Origin: Caecitellus pseudoparvulus
Lineage: Eukaryota > Bigyra: Bicosoecida
Direction of reading: 5' to 3'
DNA length: 64,000 bases
Assembly (NCBI GenBank): GCA_965644315.1
Contig: CBFFRQ010000013.1
Span: 62,001-126,000 of the forward strand
The notes beneath the pieces were generated by a model. The model ran no database searches, had not been told where the DNA came from, and was given only the letters and a program-made list of their open reading frames with translations. Below, one piece after another: positions 51,458 through 62,435 of the stretch (its first letter is position 1; each line of letters opens with the position of its first letter). The position numbers and the translations under genes were made by a program.

Positions 51458-54110
51458 ATGGAGCCCGAGTCCGAAAGGCGTTCGATCCCACTCACAGTGC
51501 GCTGCCACGTGTGCGGGGAGATAGGCCATCGAGCGGGATTCCGCGATTCGGTGTATGTTGACTGCCCCAACCGGGCTTGCTACTTGTGGTGCGTGCACAG
51601 CGAAACCCTGACGTGGTTTGCTCGCCAACGTCAGGCCCACCCCGCTGGCCTTGTCCGCTCACAGCAAGCAAGACGGCCACACCACGATGACTTGTCCCTA
51701 TCGAGCAAAGCCTGGGGATGGCAAGCTTGTTCGCAACATGGACGGCAGCAGCGTGCTGCGTCGGCTGCAGCAGCGGGAGGAGGGTCTCACGACGCCAGCG
51801 TCCACCGTTGCTCGGCGCCTAATGCGGGCACGGCGCCACCTGCCACGCCCTGTGACACACCTGTGGCAGCAGCCCCAGCACTGGCGCGTGACGTCTGCGC
51901 TTGTGAAGGTGCACTCCCGGCGCGTGACGGTGCTGGAGTTCCACCCACACCGCCCCGGCCTCCTGCTGAGTGGTGACAAGTTCGGAGAGCTGTGCCTGTG
52001 GCGCCACGACACGACGCAGCGGGAGGTTTGGAGTCCTCACCGGTACCTCGTATCGGCGCTCTGCTTCGGCGTGCGCGCAGAGGACAATGGCGTCTTCACA
52101 GGCAGCCAGGACGGCACGGTGAAGCGTGTGGACCTGACCACGCACGACAGCACGCCCCTTCTATCCCTGAACCCGGCTGGGTGGCAGGGGCGCCCCAAGG
52201 ACTGGCGCATGGTGCAGAGTGTGGCGGGGGATGAGCGCTGCCTGTGGGTGGGGGACGACGTCGGGCTGGTGCACGTGGTGGACCCCCGGGCAGGGGGCGG
52301 GGGCCACCGCGTGCAGGCCTCCTTCCAGGCCCACGCCAAGGGGGACAAGGTGCAGTGCTTGCACGCCAACCCGGGTGTGCCGTGGCTCATGGCCAGCGCA
52401 GGCAACGACAAGACTGTGCGGGTGTGGGATGCGCGCATGCTGGGGCGTGCTGCCAGCGCGTCCGCCGGGTGGGGCGTGCCCGGCACGGGTGCATGGTGGG
52501 CGCCCCAGCCGGCGGGCGGGGACCCCACCCCAGTGCTGACTTTGCAGCACTCCAGGGCAGTGAGCTCAGCTTTCTGGTCGCCCGTGTCAGGGAGGCACCT
52601 GCTCACGACGTGCTTGGACAACCGCATCCGGGTGTGGCATGACGTCATGTGCAGCGGGTTTCCTCAACGCTCAAAGGCACAGCCACCGCCCTCACCTGCT
52701 GCCAGTCGGGCTTCGGATGATGCATTTGCCTCCCCAAGCGTGCATGCGCCAGTGCGGGGTGGTGGCACTCCTCGTGCAGTAAAGAGCGGTGATTTGAGCC
52801 TTGGCGAGGCGGTCCCACCTCCCTCCACCACGCTCATCCACAGCCACGACTATGGCAGGTACCTGTCGCCGTTTCGGGCGGTGTGGGACCCGAAGGACAC
52901 CCGGGAACGGCTGATCGCGTGTGGGCGGTACATTTCCGACAGCTTCGGCGGGGTGAAGCTGCACCCCGTGGATTTGCTGGATGCCAGCGGAACAGCGGGG
53001 GGATCTGGTGTAGTAGCTCAGCTTGTGGACCCCATCGTGACGACCATCACACCCGTGACAGCCATATCCCCACACGAACAAGCAATCGCAGCGGGGTCCA
53101 GCATGTCCCTGTTCTTGTGGAAACCTGTGTCCGCTGGGAAGCAGCGTGCTGACGGAGTAGGATCGGGCGAAGGCGACGACACGCCAGCCACCGCATCAGC
53201 CGATCGCGACCAGGCCACACGCAGCCCTGCGCCCTCCGACAACACACCTTGGTGGGAGCTCCCAGAGCACTGCCTTGTGGAGTCCCCCGTGAGCAAGGGG
53301 AGCAGGGGGAGCGGCAAGAAAGGCGGCAAGAAGCGGCAACGCAATGCCGCCGCCGCCTTCACTGCCGCTGCCGAAGCAGCACTTGAGGCCCAGCCCCCAG
53401 CACCAGAGGTACTGCTGCTGGACGGGGCTGAGGGTGACGTCCAGCCATACAGCATGCAGGCAGCTCTGAAGAAGGCCCGGCGCGCGACCCAGGCAAAGGC
53501 GCGCAAGGCCATGAAGACCACGGCAGCGGGCGACTCTACATCCCAGCGATCTGGGGCGTCGAGCGAGCCGCGCAAAACTGCACAAAAAGGGACAAAACGA
53601 AGAAGGAAAGCGACTGACACCAACGCCAGCGTGGCAAGTTCGCAGGGCATGGCTCCCGCGTCGCCTGCACCGGCTGCGTCCGCACAGCGGCGGCCCTCAC
53701 GGCGCAGCAAGGGGTCTACGGCAAGTCCACCAGCTGTGCTCCCCACCTCACCACCTTCCACCAGCAAGTCGAAAACAAGTCCGTACTTTGATGCACAAGC
53801 TGCCGCTGACCAGGAGCTTCCAGGTGGCGCTGCGGCGGACTTGGCGAGGTTCGCTTTTCGGGGTGGCGGAGACCGAGGTCGAGCGGCACGGCAACTGTGC
53901 CGCCCAGACGCGCCGAGCAGCACTGCATCTACACTGAACACGTCCGCAACTTTAACCCAGCCCTCAGATTCCGCTGTGGCAGGCGGCCGCGGGGTCCTGA
54001 CTGGTACTCAGGAAGTCAGCGACAGCGACAGCGAGGCAGGGGACTTCACGGGCCCTGCCGCGCCGCCCCCCGAGGCGCCTGAAGGCACCAGCCCCTACTT
54101 TAAGAAGTGA
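51458..54110 (+). CDS. DDB2: DNA damage-binding protein 2 with zinc knuckles
   Basis: Two exons (51458-51588, 51665-54110) give 858 aa. The N-terminus holds CHVCGEIGH and CYLCKQDGHTTMTC, the second a canonical CX2CX4HX4C zinc knuckle that spans the intron. The seven-bladed WD40 core follows: HSRRVTVLEFHPHRPGLLLSG, GVFTGSQDGTVKRVDL, LMASAGNDKTVRVWDA, HLLTTCLDNRIRVW, RLIACGRYISDSFGG, QLVDPIVTTITPVTAIS. DDB2 recognises UV photoproducts and loads the DDB1-CUL4 ligase in nucleotide excision repair. A Lys/Ser-rich disordered tail of about 330 residues ends in SPYFKK, with a second TSPYF about 110 residues earlier. Confidence 0.88.
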
Positions 54111-54125
54111 CTGCCAGACAAAGCA

Positions 54126-54133
54126 AATGCATT
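54126..54133. promoter_or_regulatory. AATGCATT palindrome between convergent genes
   Basis: Sixteen nt after the DDB2 stop and 167 nt after the SelK-like stop on the other strand. One of about ten copies of TGCATT/AATGCA close to stop codons in this window; see findings. Confidence 0.4.
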
Positions 54134-54250
54134 GGCGTGAGCGGGAGCACAGCTTGCGCTGCAGCGCTGCGTTGGTCAGAGGCGGGTGTCCCGTGAGGGC
54201 TGCCGCCCGCCTCGTCGTGACGCTCACTTGCGCTGGGGGGAGGAGGGGAG

Positions 54251-54270
54251 GTGGTGCCTCGCAGCACCAC
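54251..54270 (-). promoter_or_regulatory. Hairpin in the 3' UTR of the SelK-like gene
   Basis: A perfect 7-bp stem (GTGGTGC/GCACCAC) with a 6-nt loop, about 30 nt after the TAA. A second stem pairs 54179-54186 with 54206-54213. Neither shows the SECIS tandem G-A core, so their role is unknown. Confidence 0.35.
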
Positions 54271-54299
54271 AGGCCCATGTCAAGGGAAGCCTTGGCTCC

Positions 54300-54668
54300 T
54301 TAACATGGGCCGCGCCCTCAAGCCCTGGGGGGCGCCTTGGGCAGGTCCCGGATGCCCATCACGCGAGGGCCACCCCCCCCGCGCCCACCTCTCCCACCCC
54401 CCCCCGTGGCACGAGCTTGGCCGCCCGTGGCAGGGGGCGCTTGTGGCGCAGTCATGCACTTGTACACTGCATACCCGGCGCCGCCAAGCAAGGCCCCCTT
54501 CATGCCGAGCAGCAAGAAGCCCAGCAGCACGATCCCCCCTGCGATGAGGAGCTCCTTCTGGCTGCCAGCACAGGCAGAAGCTTGCGCTGGGACCGCTCGA
54601 TCAGCCTGTCCATCAGCTTGGGGGGCGGTGGCACCGTTGTCGATGCGCCCGTTTGTGATTTTCACCAT
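54300..54668 (-). CDS. SELENOK: SelK-like small membrane selenoprotein
   Basis: Reading TGA (54318-54320) as selenocysteine gives 122 aa with Sec117. MVKITNGRI resembles the SelK start. One transmembrane helix spans about 44-68 (LLIAGGIVLLGFLLLGMKGALL). A Gly/Arg-rich tail leads to GPRVMGIRDLPKAPPRA, then U-GRGPC and TAA, matching the PRRMG..U-GR ending of SelK. SelK sits in the ER membrane and supports protein palmitoylation and ER-associated degradation. The usual WR motif before the helix is absent and the N-terminal arm is longer than normal. I found no canonical SECIS in the 170 nt downstream. If TGA stops translation, the product is 116 aa. Confidence 0.7.
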
Positions 54669-54877
54669 GGCAGGCGCCTGTGGCAACGCAAGTGAAACGC
54701 CGCGACCTACGTTGCGCACCGAGGAGTCCATGTAGGGAGGCGCGCGCAGATGACAAGCTCCGGAGAGCCGATGTAGTTTGAAAGCTATGCGGGGATGTCC
54801 TGCAGTGCATTGTGCACGATTGTGAGGGGGGAGGGGGGGGCTGTCGTGGCCTCCAAAACCTTGCGTGAGCCAGGCTT

Positions 54878-55796
54878 TCACTTGGCAGAAGCTGCAGTGC
54901 CCTGCGCGGCGACAGCAGCCTCCTTGGCCGCGATGGCATCAGCATCCCCCAGGTAGTAATGCTTGATGGGCTTCAGGTCAGCGTCCAGCTCGTACACGAG
55001 AGGCACGCCAGTGGGGATGTTCAGCCCCGTGATCTCGTCATCCGACACGCCGTCCAGGTGCTTCACCAGTGCTCGCAGGGAGTTGCCATGGGCTGCCACC
55101 AGCAGGTCCTTGCCCTCCTTGATGGCTGGTGTGAGGGTGCCTTCCCAGTAAGGCAGCACGCGCTCCAGGGTCAGCTTCAGGCTCTCCGCAGCCGGCAGGA
55201 GGGCAGGGTCCAGGCCCGCGTACTTGGGGTCGTTGGCGGGGTGCCGTTCATCCTCCGTGTCCAGGGCAGGAGGTGGGATGTCGTACGACCGGCGCCAGAT
55301 CTTCACCTGCGCATCGCCGTGCTTGGCTGCCGTCTCAGCCTTGTTCAGGCCGGTGAGAGCGCCGTAATGGCGCTCGTTCAGACGCCAGGAGCGAAAGACG
55401 GGGATCCAGCACAGGTCCATCTCCTCCAAGACATGCCTGTGCGGCGGGCAGCAGCACTAGGCCATGCTGTGAGCGGTTGGCCAGCGAGCGCGGCACCACT
55501 CACCACAGAGTCGTGATGGCCCGCTTCAGCACTGAGGTGTGGGCGGCGTCGAACTTAAAGCCAGCTTCTTTCAGCAACACACCTGCGGCCTTGGCCTCGC
55601 TGTGCCCCTTCTCACTCAAGGCGGCGTCTGCGGGCGCCGGTTAAGAGGTGCTGGGCAGCTGCGGGAATTGCGCCCCCTCGACACGCTTTCACACACCGTG
55701 CCACCCGCAGAACTTGTTGGCCTTGTTCCACTCGCTTTCGCCATGCCTGATGAGTACCAGCCTGTGGGCAGCCGCAGAGGAGGATGCTTCGGCCAT
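54878..55796 (-). CDS. gpmA: 2,3-bisphosphoglycerate-dependent phosphoglycerate mutase
   Basis: Three exons (55697-55796, 55504-55627, 54878-55436) give 260 aa. [26 protein letters not shown] carries the phospho-accepting His of [28 protein letters not shown] and [17 protein letters not shown] (second His) complete the active site. It interconverts 3- and 2-phosphoglycerate in glycolysis. No targeting peptide is evident, so it is probably cytosolic. The joins CACG|gtgtgt and CTGTG|gtgagt recover conserved segments exactly. The Ala-rich tail is normal for the family. Confidence 0.92.
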
Positions 55797-56147
55797 GGTG
55801 GATGAGGGAGTCGTGGGTTGTTGGGTGGTGGTCTGTGGACCTGGACAAGCTTCGCTGGGTGGTGAAGCGAAGGTGCATTGCGAGGCGGGGCAATCGCGTG
55901 GGGGCGAGGGTTAAAGTGTGCATCCCATGCAAGCTGCACCACTCCGCACTGCCCCTAAGGCCTGTGGGAAAGGGGGGGGTCGCAGGTAAGTGTGCCAGCG
56001 TGAACTGTCCCACACGCGTGCCCTCAGGCGGGCGGGTAATCTACGCTGGGATCGCTCTTGGCCAGGCATGCGGGCGCGTGCAACTCCTCATGCACCACTC
56101 GGGGCGCCTGGCCGTGGAAGCCCCACGCCATACGCGCACACTCACCG
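55797..56147. other. Intergenic region
   Basis: Promoter side of phosphoglycerate mutase and 3' end of the PDZ gene. Nothing else recognised. Confidence 0.5.
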
Positions 56148-57142
56148 TCATGCTGAGGACGCTGGTCGTGCGCGTTTTTGGGGCCCGTTGGGCACGGGCG
56201 TCGCTGCTGCGCTGCCCGAGTCACTAGCCATGGGCGACACCTCACTCGCTTCATCTTCCTCCTCAGGCGCAGGCATGTCCAGCATGGGCGGCGTGTGCGC
56301 ACCACCCTGCCCCTGCAGCAGCGGCAGCCCCAACACCATGCGTGCTTGCGTGACGAGCCTTCCCAGCAAGCGCAGCTGCAGCGCAGCGGCGCCTGCCGCC
56401 ACCCGCAGCAGGCGCTTGTCGGCGTCCTGCGGCGCGACGGGTTCGCACCACATGTGGTCCTCCAAGCTACCCGCCTCCGCCGCCTCCACGCTGGCCCCCG
56501 CTGGCAGGGAAATGCCGGCGAGGAAGGGCACCTCCTCCCGCAGGCTGCGCAGGGCCCGCGCAGCTGCAGCCATCTTGCTGGCCACTTTGCCCGTGAGTGT
56601 GTCACGCAGCTCTGAGAGGACGTCCCGCACCTCCACCAGCGCCTGGCCCGTCAGGGTGATGGGCATGTACAGGCTCTCCAGCGCAGAGGTGTACTGCCCG
56701 CCGCCCAGCAAGTCCGCCTCGAAGGACGCCTGCCCCTCCCACGCGCCAGCATCGCCGTCTCCCGCAGCACTGCCCCCGCTGCTGGCCCGCACACGCCGCT
56801 TGGTGGGCGATGTGACGCGGAACAGCGCTTCATCCGGCACTTCGTGACCCTCAGACCGCACCTCCGCTGCCACCTGCCGCTCAAGGAAGGCGCACACCTG
56901 CAGGACAGCTGGACCACTGCGCAGGATGCTGAGCACCTGCTGTGCCACCCCTAGCAGGGACGCCCGGATGCTGGTGAGGGTGCTCAGGGCCTCCTGTGCC
57001 TGCTGCCCCCACCCCGCAACGCCGCAAGCACCGCTTGCCAGGCCGGCCTCCGCTGGCTGGGGCAGTCCCAATGCAGACAGGAAGGGGGACTCCTCTGCCG
57101 AGCTCGCAGGAGTACGCGCTTCGTGAGATTCAGGGGGCACTG

Positions 57143-57173
<31 letters not shown>

Positions 57174-57972
57174 GAGTCGCTCTCGCAGAGCTGCCAGCTC
57201 CCCAGCCGCCCCCTTGCGGGCAAAGGCCACCGTGTCCACCAGTTCCTGGGCCTCCTTGCGCTTGGAGCGTGCGTCGAGGATGGTCCGGCCCATGGCCTTG
57301 CGCTCAGCCTGCGCCTGGCTCACAGCGCGGCGGAGGCGCAGCAGCTCGTAGTGCTGAGGAAAGCCGCGCTGCAGGCGGCGGGAGAGGGCGGAGCGGCGGT
57401 CTGTCAGCAGGCTCAGCTTGGCATGCAGGTCTCCCCGGACGCCATGCACGACGGCGTTGGCCTGCACGGTCTGCTGGTACTGCGAGTGCACCACTTGGAT
57501 TTGCTTGGCCAGAGTGGCGATGCGGCGCAGGAGCTGCCCCCTGTCGGCCTCCCGGAAACGGCTGACAGCGCTGGCCATGGGGCGCACCAAGGACAGCTTC
57601 ACTGGGCGCCTGGATGCGCGGATGATGGAGAGGGCTTCAGGGAACGCCAGCTTCGCCAAGGAGCGCCCTGCGTCACAGGGAGAGGTGGAGTGAGGCACGG
57701 GGCACGGTGGGCTGCGTCCGCGGCACGCACCGTTGGCTGCGACGACATAGTCGCCCACCTGGAGGTCCAACAGACGCTCTGAAGCGACATGGGAGATGCA
57801 AATGCGGCTCTTGGCTGCAGAGTGGGGCAGAGGGCAGTGAGTGCGAGGGGGAGTTGCACAGTGAAACGCTGGCACCCCTGCCGCCCTCACCCCAGCGAGT
57901 GTGCTCTGGCTCTGCAAAGTCGACAAAGTCAATCTTGCGCTCCGACAAGGTGACAGTCAGCGTGGACGCCAT
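56148..57972 (-). CDS. PDZ-domain coiled-coil protein
   Basis: Three exons (57891-57972, 57731-57814, 56148-57667) give 561 aa. Exons 1-3 together rebuild a PDZ fold at about 5-85: LTVTLSERKIDFVD, ICISHVASERLLDLQVGDYVVAANGRSL, EALSIIRASRRPVKLSLV. The splices TGGG|gtgagg and AACG|gtgcgt are needed for it. A long helical region follows (READRGQLLRRIATLAKQIQ, ERKAMGRTILDARSKRKEA) with an Ala-10 run. The last part is acidic and disordered. It is probably a scaffold; partners unknown. Intron 1 contains GAAACG. Confidence 0.65.
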
Positions 57973-58345
57973 GGCTGGGGTGGCCTTGTGTGCGCCGTGA
58001 GCTCAGACTGGTTTGCCAGGCAGCTCACTCCAGCTCACGGCACTGCTTGCCGGCAACGAACCCCAATGGGGGCAGCAAGTGCATGGCGAGCGCTGTTTAG
58101 CGTTGACAAGCGAGGTGTTCAACCTTGTGGGAAGTTTTTGTGACACAAGCGTGCGACTGTCCAGCCGCAGGGTGTGCGAGTTGACCGCAGGTCTCACATC
58201 CCGCCTGCCAGTGCAAATCCAGCGAGCAGTGCCAAGTTCACAACGTTCAAGTCTACCACCCTGTCCCTCCGGTAGTGTCCGCGGCCTGCGCAGTGCGCAG
58301 CCGCTCTGCCTGGTGCTGGGCGTGCCACCAGCGTTTCGCCTTGCC
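57973..58345. other. Divergent intergenic region
   Basis: Shared upstream region of the PDZ and 8-TM genes. GCGTTTCG lies 15 nt before the 8-TM ATG. No other element recognised. Confidence 0.5.
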
Positions 58346-60153
58346 ATGGCAGCGGCAACGAGGCGTGAGGACGTGGAGGCCGCAGAGGAAGCCCACTTGG
58401 CGCCACAAGCAACACAGCCTGGATGTTGCTGTATCTCTGGTCAGTCGCTGCAGAAGTGAGTGGTGGCATGGCCGCGGACTGTGCCCAGGTCAGCCCTGCA
58501 CCACACCTCCCACTCCCAGGTGGGCCGAGGAGAGGCAGTACTTTGCAGGCGTGCTGAGACGCGCACCGATGTCACAGAAAACCTTCCTAGCTGTGGTATT
58601 CTTCCATTGCACGTTTCTTCTGATCGAGCGTGTGTATGCGTTGGTGTACTCGCACGTGTCATACGGGAAGGACGGCCAGACCGACGCGGAGGATGTGCAG
58701 CTGGATGAGCTGTGGATGTTTCTGCTCATGGTGGCCACAACGATGTTCATGGTGTGGTTCAGCGTGGAGTCTGTGCTGAAAGCCAACGCCTTCGAGGTGG
58801 GCGCCTTCTTCGGCACGTCCTTCTTCCTCTTCGTGCGGGTCACTGCCGACTACGCCTGCTTCATGAGCAACAACCGCGAGGACTCCTCTGTGCTGGAGTG
58901 CGGCACGCCGGGGCTGTACGGCGCAGCCCCCCACATCATGTTCTCAGTATCCCTGCTGCTGAACATCGTGGAGTGGGCCCTGGCGGCGGCCATGGTGGAC
59001 GACCTGCGCTGGACCAAGTACAAAGCCATCGGCAGCGACGTGAAGGTGCGGTCGCTGTACCGGCACTACGAGCTGTACAGCGCTGTGCGCAAGATGGACC
59101 TCCAGTTCTCCAGCATTCTCGTAATCACTGCGCTCGTCTTCTTCTCGAGCTCCACAGCAGACATCACGCGGGGCTTGCCGCCCACGGTGCTGCTTCTGTT
59201 CGTGGAGGTGCTGTGGGACCGGGCAGGCGTGCGGGCAGTGAAGCAAAAGGACTCCTGGGCCATGTACGCCTTCTGGATCTTGTCAGTGGTGCTGCCAGTG
59301 TATGTCATCGTCATCGGTATGTGCCCGCCCGCCAGCCTGCGCGACGTCCCTGCGCCCACACGCCGCCGCGGCTGCGTCACCCCCCCCCCCCCTCTCGGCA
59401 ACTTTCCGCGCAGGCGCTGTGAGTCTGGACGAGAGCAACGAATTCTTCGACGCGCTTCGGGCTGGCGAGAGTGGCAAGACCAGGAGTGACCGGCTGGCCA
59501 AGATTTCAGTGCTCGCCTTCGCCTGTGTCGCGAATCGCATCAGCACCTTTATCATTTCTGTGCTGCTGTGGCGCCAGTTCGACGACGAGGAGTACAGCGT
59601 GCTCATGCAGCTGTTCCGCCAGGGCTTCACGAAGTACGGCAAGCAGCGAGTGACAGAGCAGCAAGAGCAGCAAGATGTCGTGAACCCAGTGCCAGACGGT
59701 GCAGCAGGTGCACCTTGCTCTGCCCCCGCAGCAGTCCCACCTTCCGCTGCTCTGGAAATGACGCAAGGCCCCATCACCGTCACGAAGCCTACCCAGCAAG
59801 CTGACAGCTCGCCACAGCCCATGCACACCGCCCGTCTGGCTGCACTGTACGCAGAGGAGGGCGATGGCGGCTCTGTCCGAAGAGGCACCCACTTCGGCTC
59901 CTCCCGGCCGTCCCAGCACCACGCACCCACGCGCCCCCCTGCACCCGAAAAGGGCACATCTGCGGCGGATCGTCGAAGCACCTCAGCAGCAGCCTCCAGT
60001 GCGGCGCCTGATGTGCCAGGCACTGCTCCACCTGCGGCGCAAGGCGGGCGAGAGGCCAGCAGGCAACCAACTCATGACGAAGCCGACCTCACGCCGCGCC
60101 AACGGGACCTGCTGCTCATCCAGCAGCTGAAGGCGGCGCGCGGACTCAGGTGA
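58346..60153 (+). CDS. Eight-transmembrane protein of unknown family
   Basis: Three exons (58346-58455, 58520-59316, 59414-60153) give 548 aa. About eight hydrophobic helices: LAVVFFHCTFLLIERVYALV, MFLLMVATTMFMVWF, AFFGTSFFLFVRV, MFSVSLLLNIVEWALAAAMV, SSILVITALVFFSS, TVLLLFVEVLW, WILSVVLPVYVIVIGAV and ISVLAFACVANRISTFIISVLLW. The N-terminal arm has Cys-Cys-Cys, a possible palmitoylation site. The C-terminal 170 residues are disordered, rich in Gln, Pro and Ser. No transport motif recognised. The join ATCG|gtatgt to cgcag|GC is phase-consistent inside TM7. Confidence 0.65.
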
Positions 60154-61367
60154 TAGGCCTTTCTATGGCTCCTTCACTGGGAACAAATGCTGCTGCGCAC
60201 AGACGGCGGCGCCGATGCTTGCGGTGCATGCTGCGCGGCGTGCACGGGCAAAGGAGAGCGTGCGTTGACGTTATCGGCAGCAGCGGCATCTTGGGCGCAC
60301 ACCAAGCTTGCGCCGGCAGGCAATGACACTCACGATGCCTCGGACACTCCGCCCTTTCCTGCACCGGTGAGAGTGTGTGCCGCGTGTGAAGAGCCCCAGG
60401 ATGCCGTGTTATTCCCACTGGAGCCTTGGGCGTGTGCAGAGTGAAGTGAGCGCTGGCTTCGTAGGACACATGCCAGCGTGTGCGCGCAACCTGCGCCAAA
60501 GCCGCCGCCGGCAGAATGCACAGTCTTCTTACGCTCTCCAGCCAGCTTACCTGCCATGTTTGTCCACGTGGGGGCCAATCCCAGCGTGTGCCGTGTCACG
60601 GAACATGGCCTGACTTCACTTGCCAGCCTGCAAGGTGTGACGTGTGAATGGAACGTGCCCCCTCCCCCCCCCCCCTGCACGCAGCGTGACGCTGGCTGGA
60701 GCTTGCCGAGGATGTGCCCCGCCACGCGCACTGCAGGCGTCAAGGTGCACCATTCCCGCGGATTTCTCGCCTGTGCAAGGCGCGCACACTACGAAAGGCA
60801 TGTCATTCTTGGCCCTTGTCTGCTCGTGGCTTCGCCGGCGGCAGGTCTGAGGCGTGGGCCCCGTCGTTCGGCACCGCTGCCAGTGGCAGCGCTGCTCTTG
60901 GCGTTGCGAGGAGGCGTGGGCAGGCCGCCCGCACGGGCGCGCAGACCTTCGTGCTCGGCAATATCAAGCCAACACAGGGAACCGCAGCCCCCCCCAAACT
61001 TCATTATTGCCCACCGACCCCGCGGCAGCCTCCGCCACGCTGTCACAGCGCCTCTGCACGCTGCCACAGCAGGGCGGCAAAAACGCCGGTTGCCAGGCAA
61101 CTCGTCGCAGGTTCCAGACGTGCGTGCATTGCCCCGCATCTGCCGTTGCACCCCCGCGGCGCGGTACCCAGCGGCTTGGCGGCTGTGCAAGCATTTCACG
61201 CCTGTTCCGTGCCTCCACGCTGTGCTCTCGTGTGGAGCCGGTGGGCCGGCGCAGACCGCACTTCACTGTGCCAGCGGCGTGCGGCGTCAAGCTTGCGGGC
61301 AACGTCAGGGGCAGCAGGCGGATCGCACGTGCGCACCTTGCACGCTGGCGTCCTTTCACAGCAAAGA
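60154..61367. other. Long region without a supported gene
   Basis: Between the 8-TM and MYB genes. Several open frames exist on both strands but none has family resemblance or clean splice structure. The MYB frame stays open upstream to about 60714, so an N-terminal extension or extra 5' exon of MYB cannot be excluded. A C-rich run lies at 60660-60676. Confidence 0.5.
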
Positions 61368-62435
61368 ATGGGGTTCAGTGATGGCAAGGGGAAGTCCTCC
61401 AACGCAAGCGTCGGCAGCAGCTCGTCCCGGCAGGGCCGGCGCGGTTCTGGTTTCCCGCCCCGCCATGCCTCCTTTTCCCCGGAAGAGGACCGCACCTTGC
61501 TCTCCCTCCTGCAACGCTTCCCGGCAGGGACGAGCCAGGTGTGGGCTAAGGTTGCTGCACTCATGCCCGACCGCACGGGCAAGCAGTGCCGGGACAGGTG
61601 AGCGACGCGCGAGAGCCCCCCCCCCTCGCACGGCAGCTGCCAGCGCATCAGTGTCGTGTCGCGAGCCCGGCGCCCAGCCTGAGCATGCTGCCACGCCTGC
61701 GGCGAGGTTCTGCACGGTGCCCCACGCCCTGCCTGGCACAGGTACATCAACCACCTTCGCCCCCTGGACCTGACGCCTCTGACGAAGGCCCAGGAGGACG
61801 AGCTTTTTCGCCTGGTCCCCAGCCACACCAGTCCAGACCACGCAGTGCAGTGGACACAGCTGCTTCGCTCGTCAACCTTTCCAGGCAAGTCCGTCGAGCG
61901 CGTGAAGAACAAGTACCGCCGTAGGATCAAGGCCATGCTGGCGTCTGGTGAACTGGTTCCCTGCCGGGACACTGGCACGGCTGCCTTCTCGGGGCACGCT
62001 GCTGCTGCAGTGCCCCTGCCCAGCACCCGAGGCTTGCTGCCTTCGCCAGCCGGCACCGCCGGCAGCGCCTCGGCGGGCACGCCAGGCAGTGCCGCGTGGC
62101 ATGGCCAGGCTGCTTGGAGCAGCCACGTGCCCCCTCATTGGGGCATGCCTGTGCCCCTGCCCCCCGCCCCCGCCATGGTGCTGCCTCCTGGTGCGCTTCC
62201 CGGCGCTGTCACCATTCAGCAGCCAGGGCACGGCTCAGCTCACCAGCCCTATGCGGCCCACCAGGGCACACCCTTCCCCCCGCCATCCTGGCTTCAGGTC
62301 CCCGGATTGATGCCCTCTCAGCCCAAGCGACCTCGTGTCGAGACGAGCGACGTGCTGGCGGCGGGCGCGCCTGGTCTGCCTGTGCCCCTCCCAGGGCCCT
62401 GTCCCATTGAGTGGTTAGGAGGGGTTCGTTTTTGA
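61368..62435 (+). CDS. R2R3-type MYB transcription factor
   Basis: Two exons (61368-61597, 61742-62435; AG|G TAC join) give 307 aa. Repeat 1 is FSPEEDRTLLSLLQRF to WAKVAALMPDRTGKQCRDRYI, and repeat 2 is LTKAQEDELFRLV to WTQLLRSSTFPGKSVERVKNKYRRR. The spaced Trp/Phe residues form the hydrophobic cores, and KQCRDRY and ERVKNKY are the DNA-contact helices. The C-terminal half is Pro/Ala/Gly-rich and disordered, with a QPKRPRVE patch as a possible nuclear signal. The intron splits repeats 1 and 2 in the linker. Targets unknown. Confidence 0.82.

Noticed and set aside
54179-54213. Stem-loop as a SECIS element for the SelK-like gene
   Set aside because: An 8-bp stem followed by TGA on the coding strand looked promising, but the 5' TGA of the tandem G-A core and the apical AA are missing.
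60478-61773. Open frame of 431 codons before the MYB gene
   Set aside because: Runs through the MYB first exon in another frame; Cys/Arg/Pro-rich with no domain.
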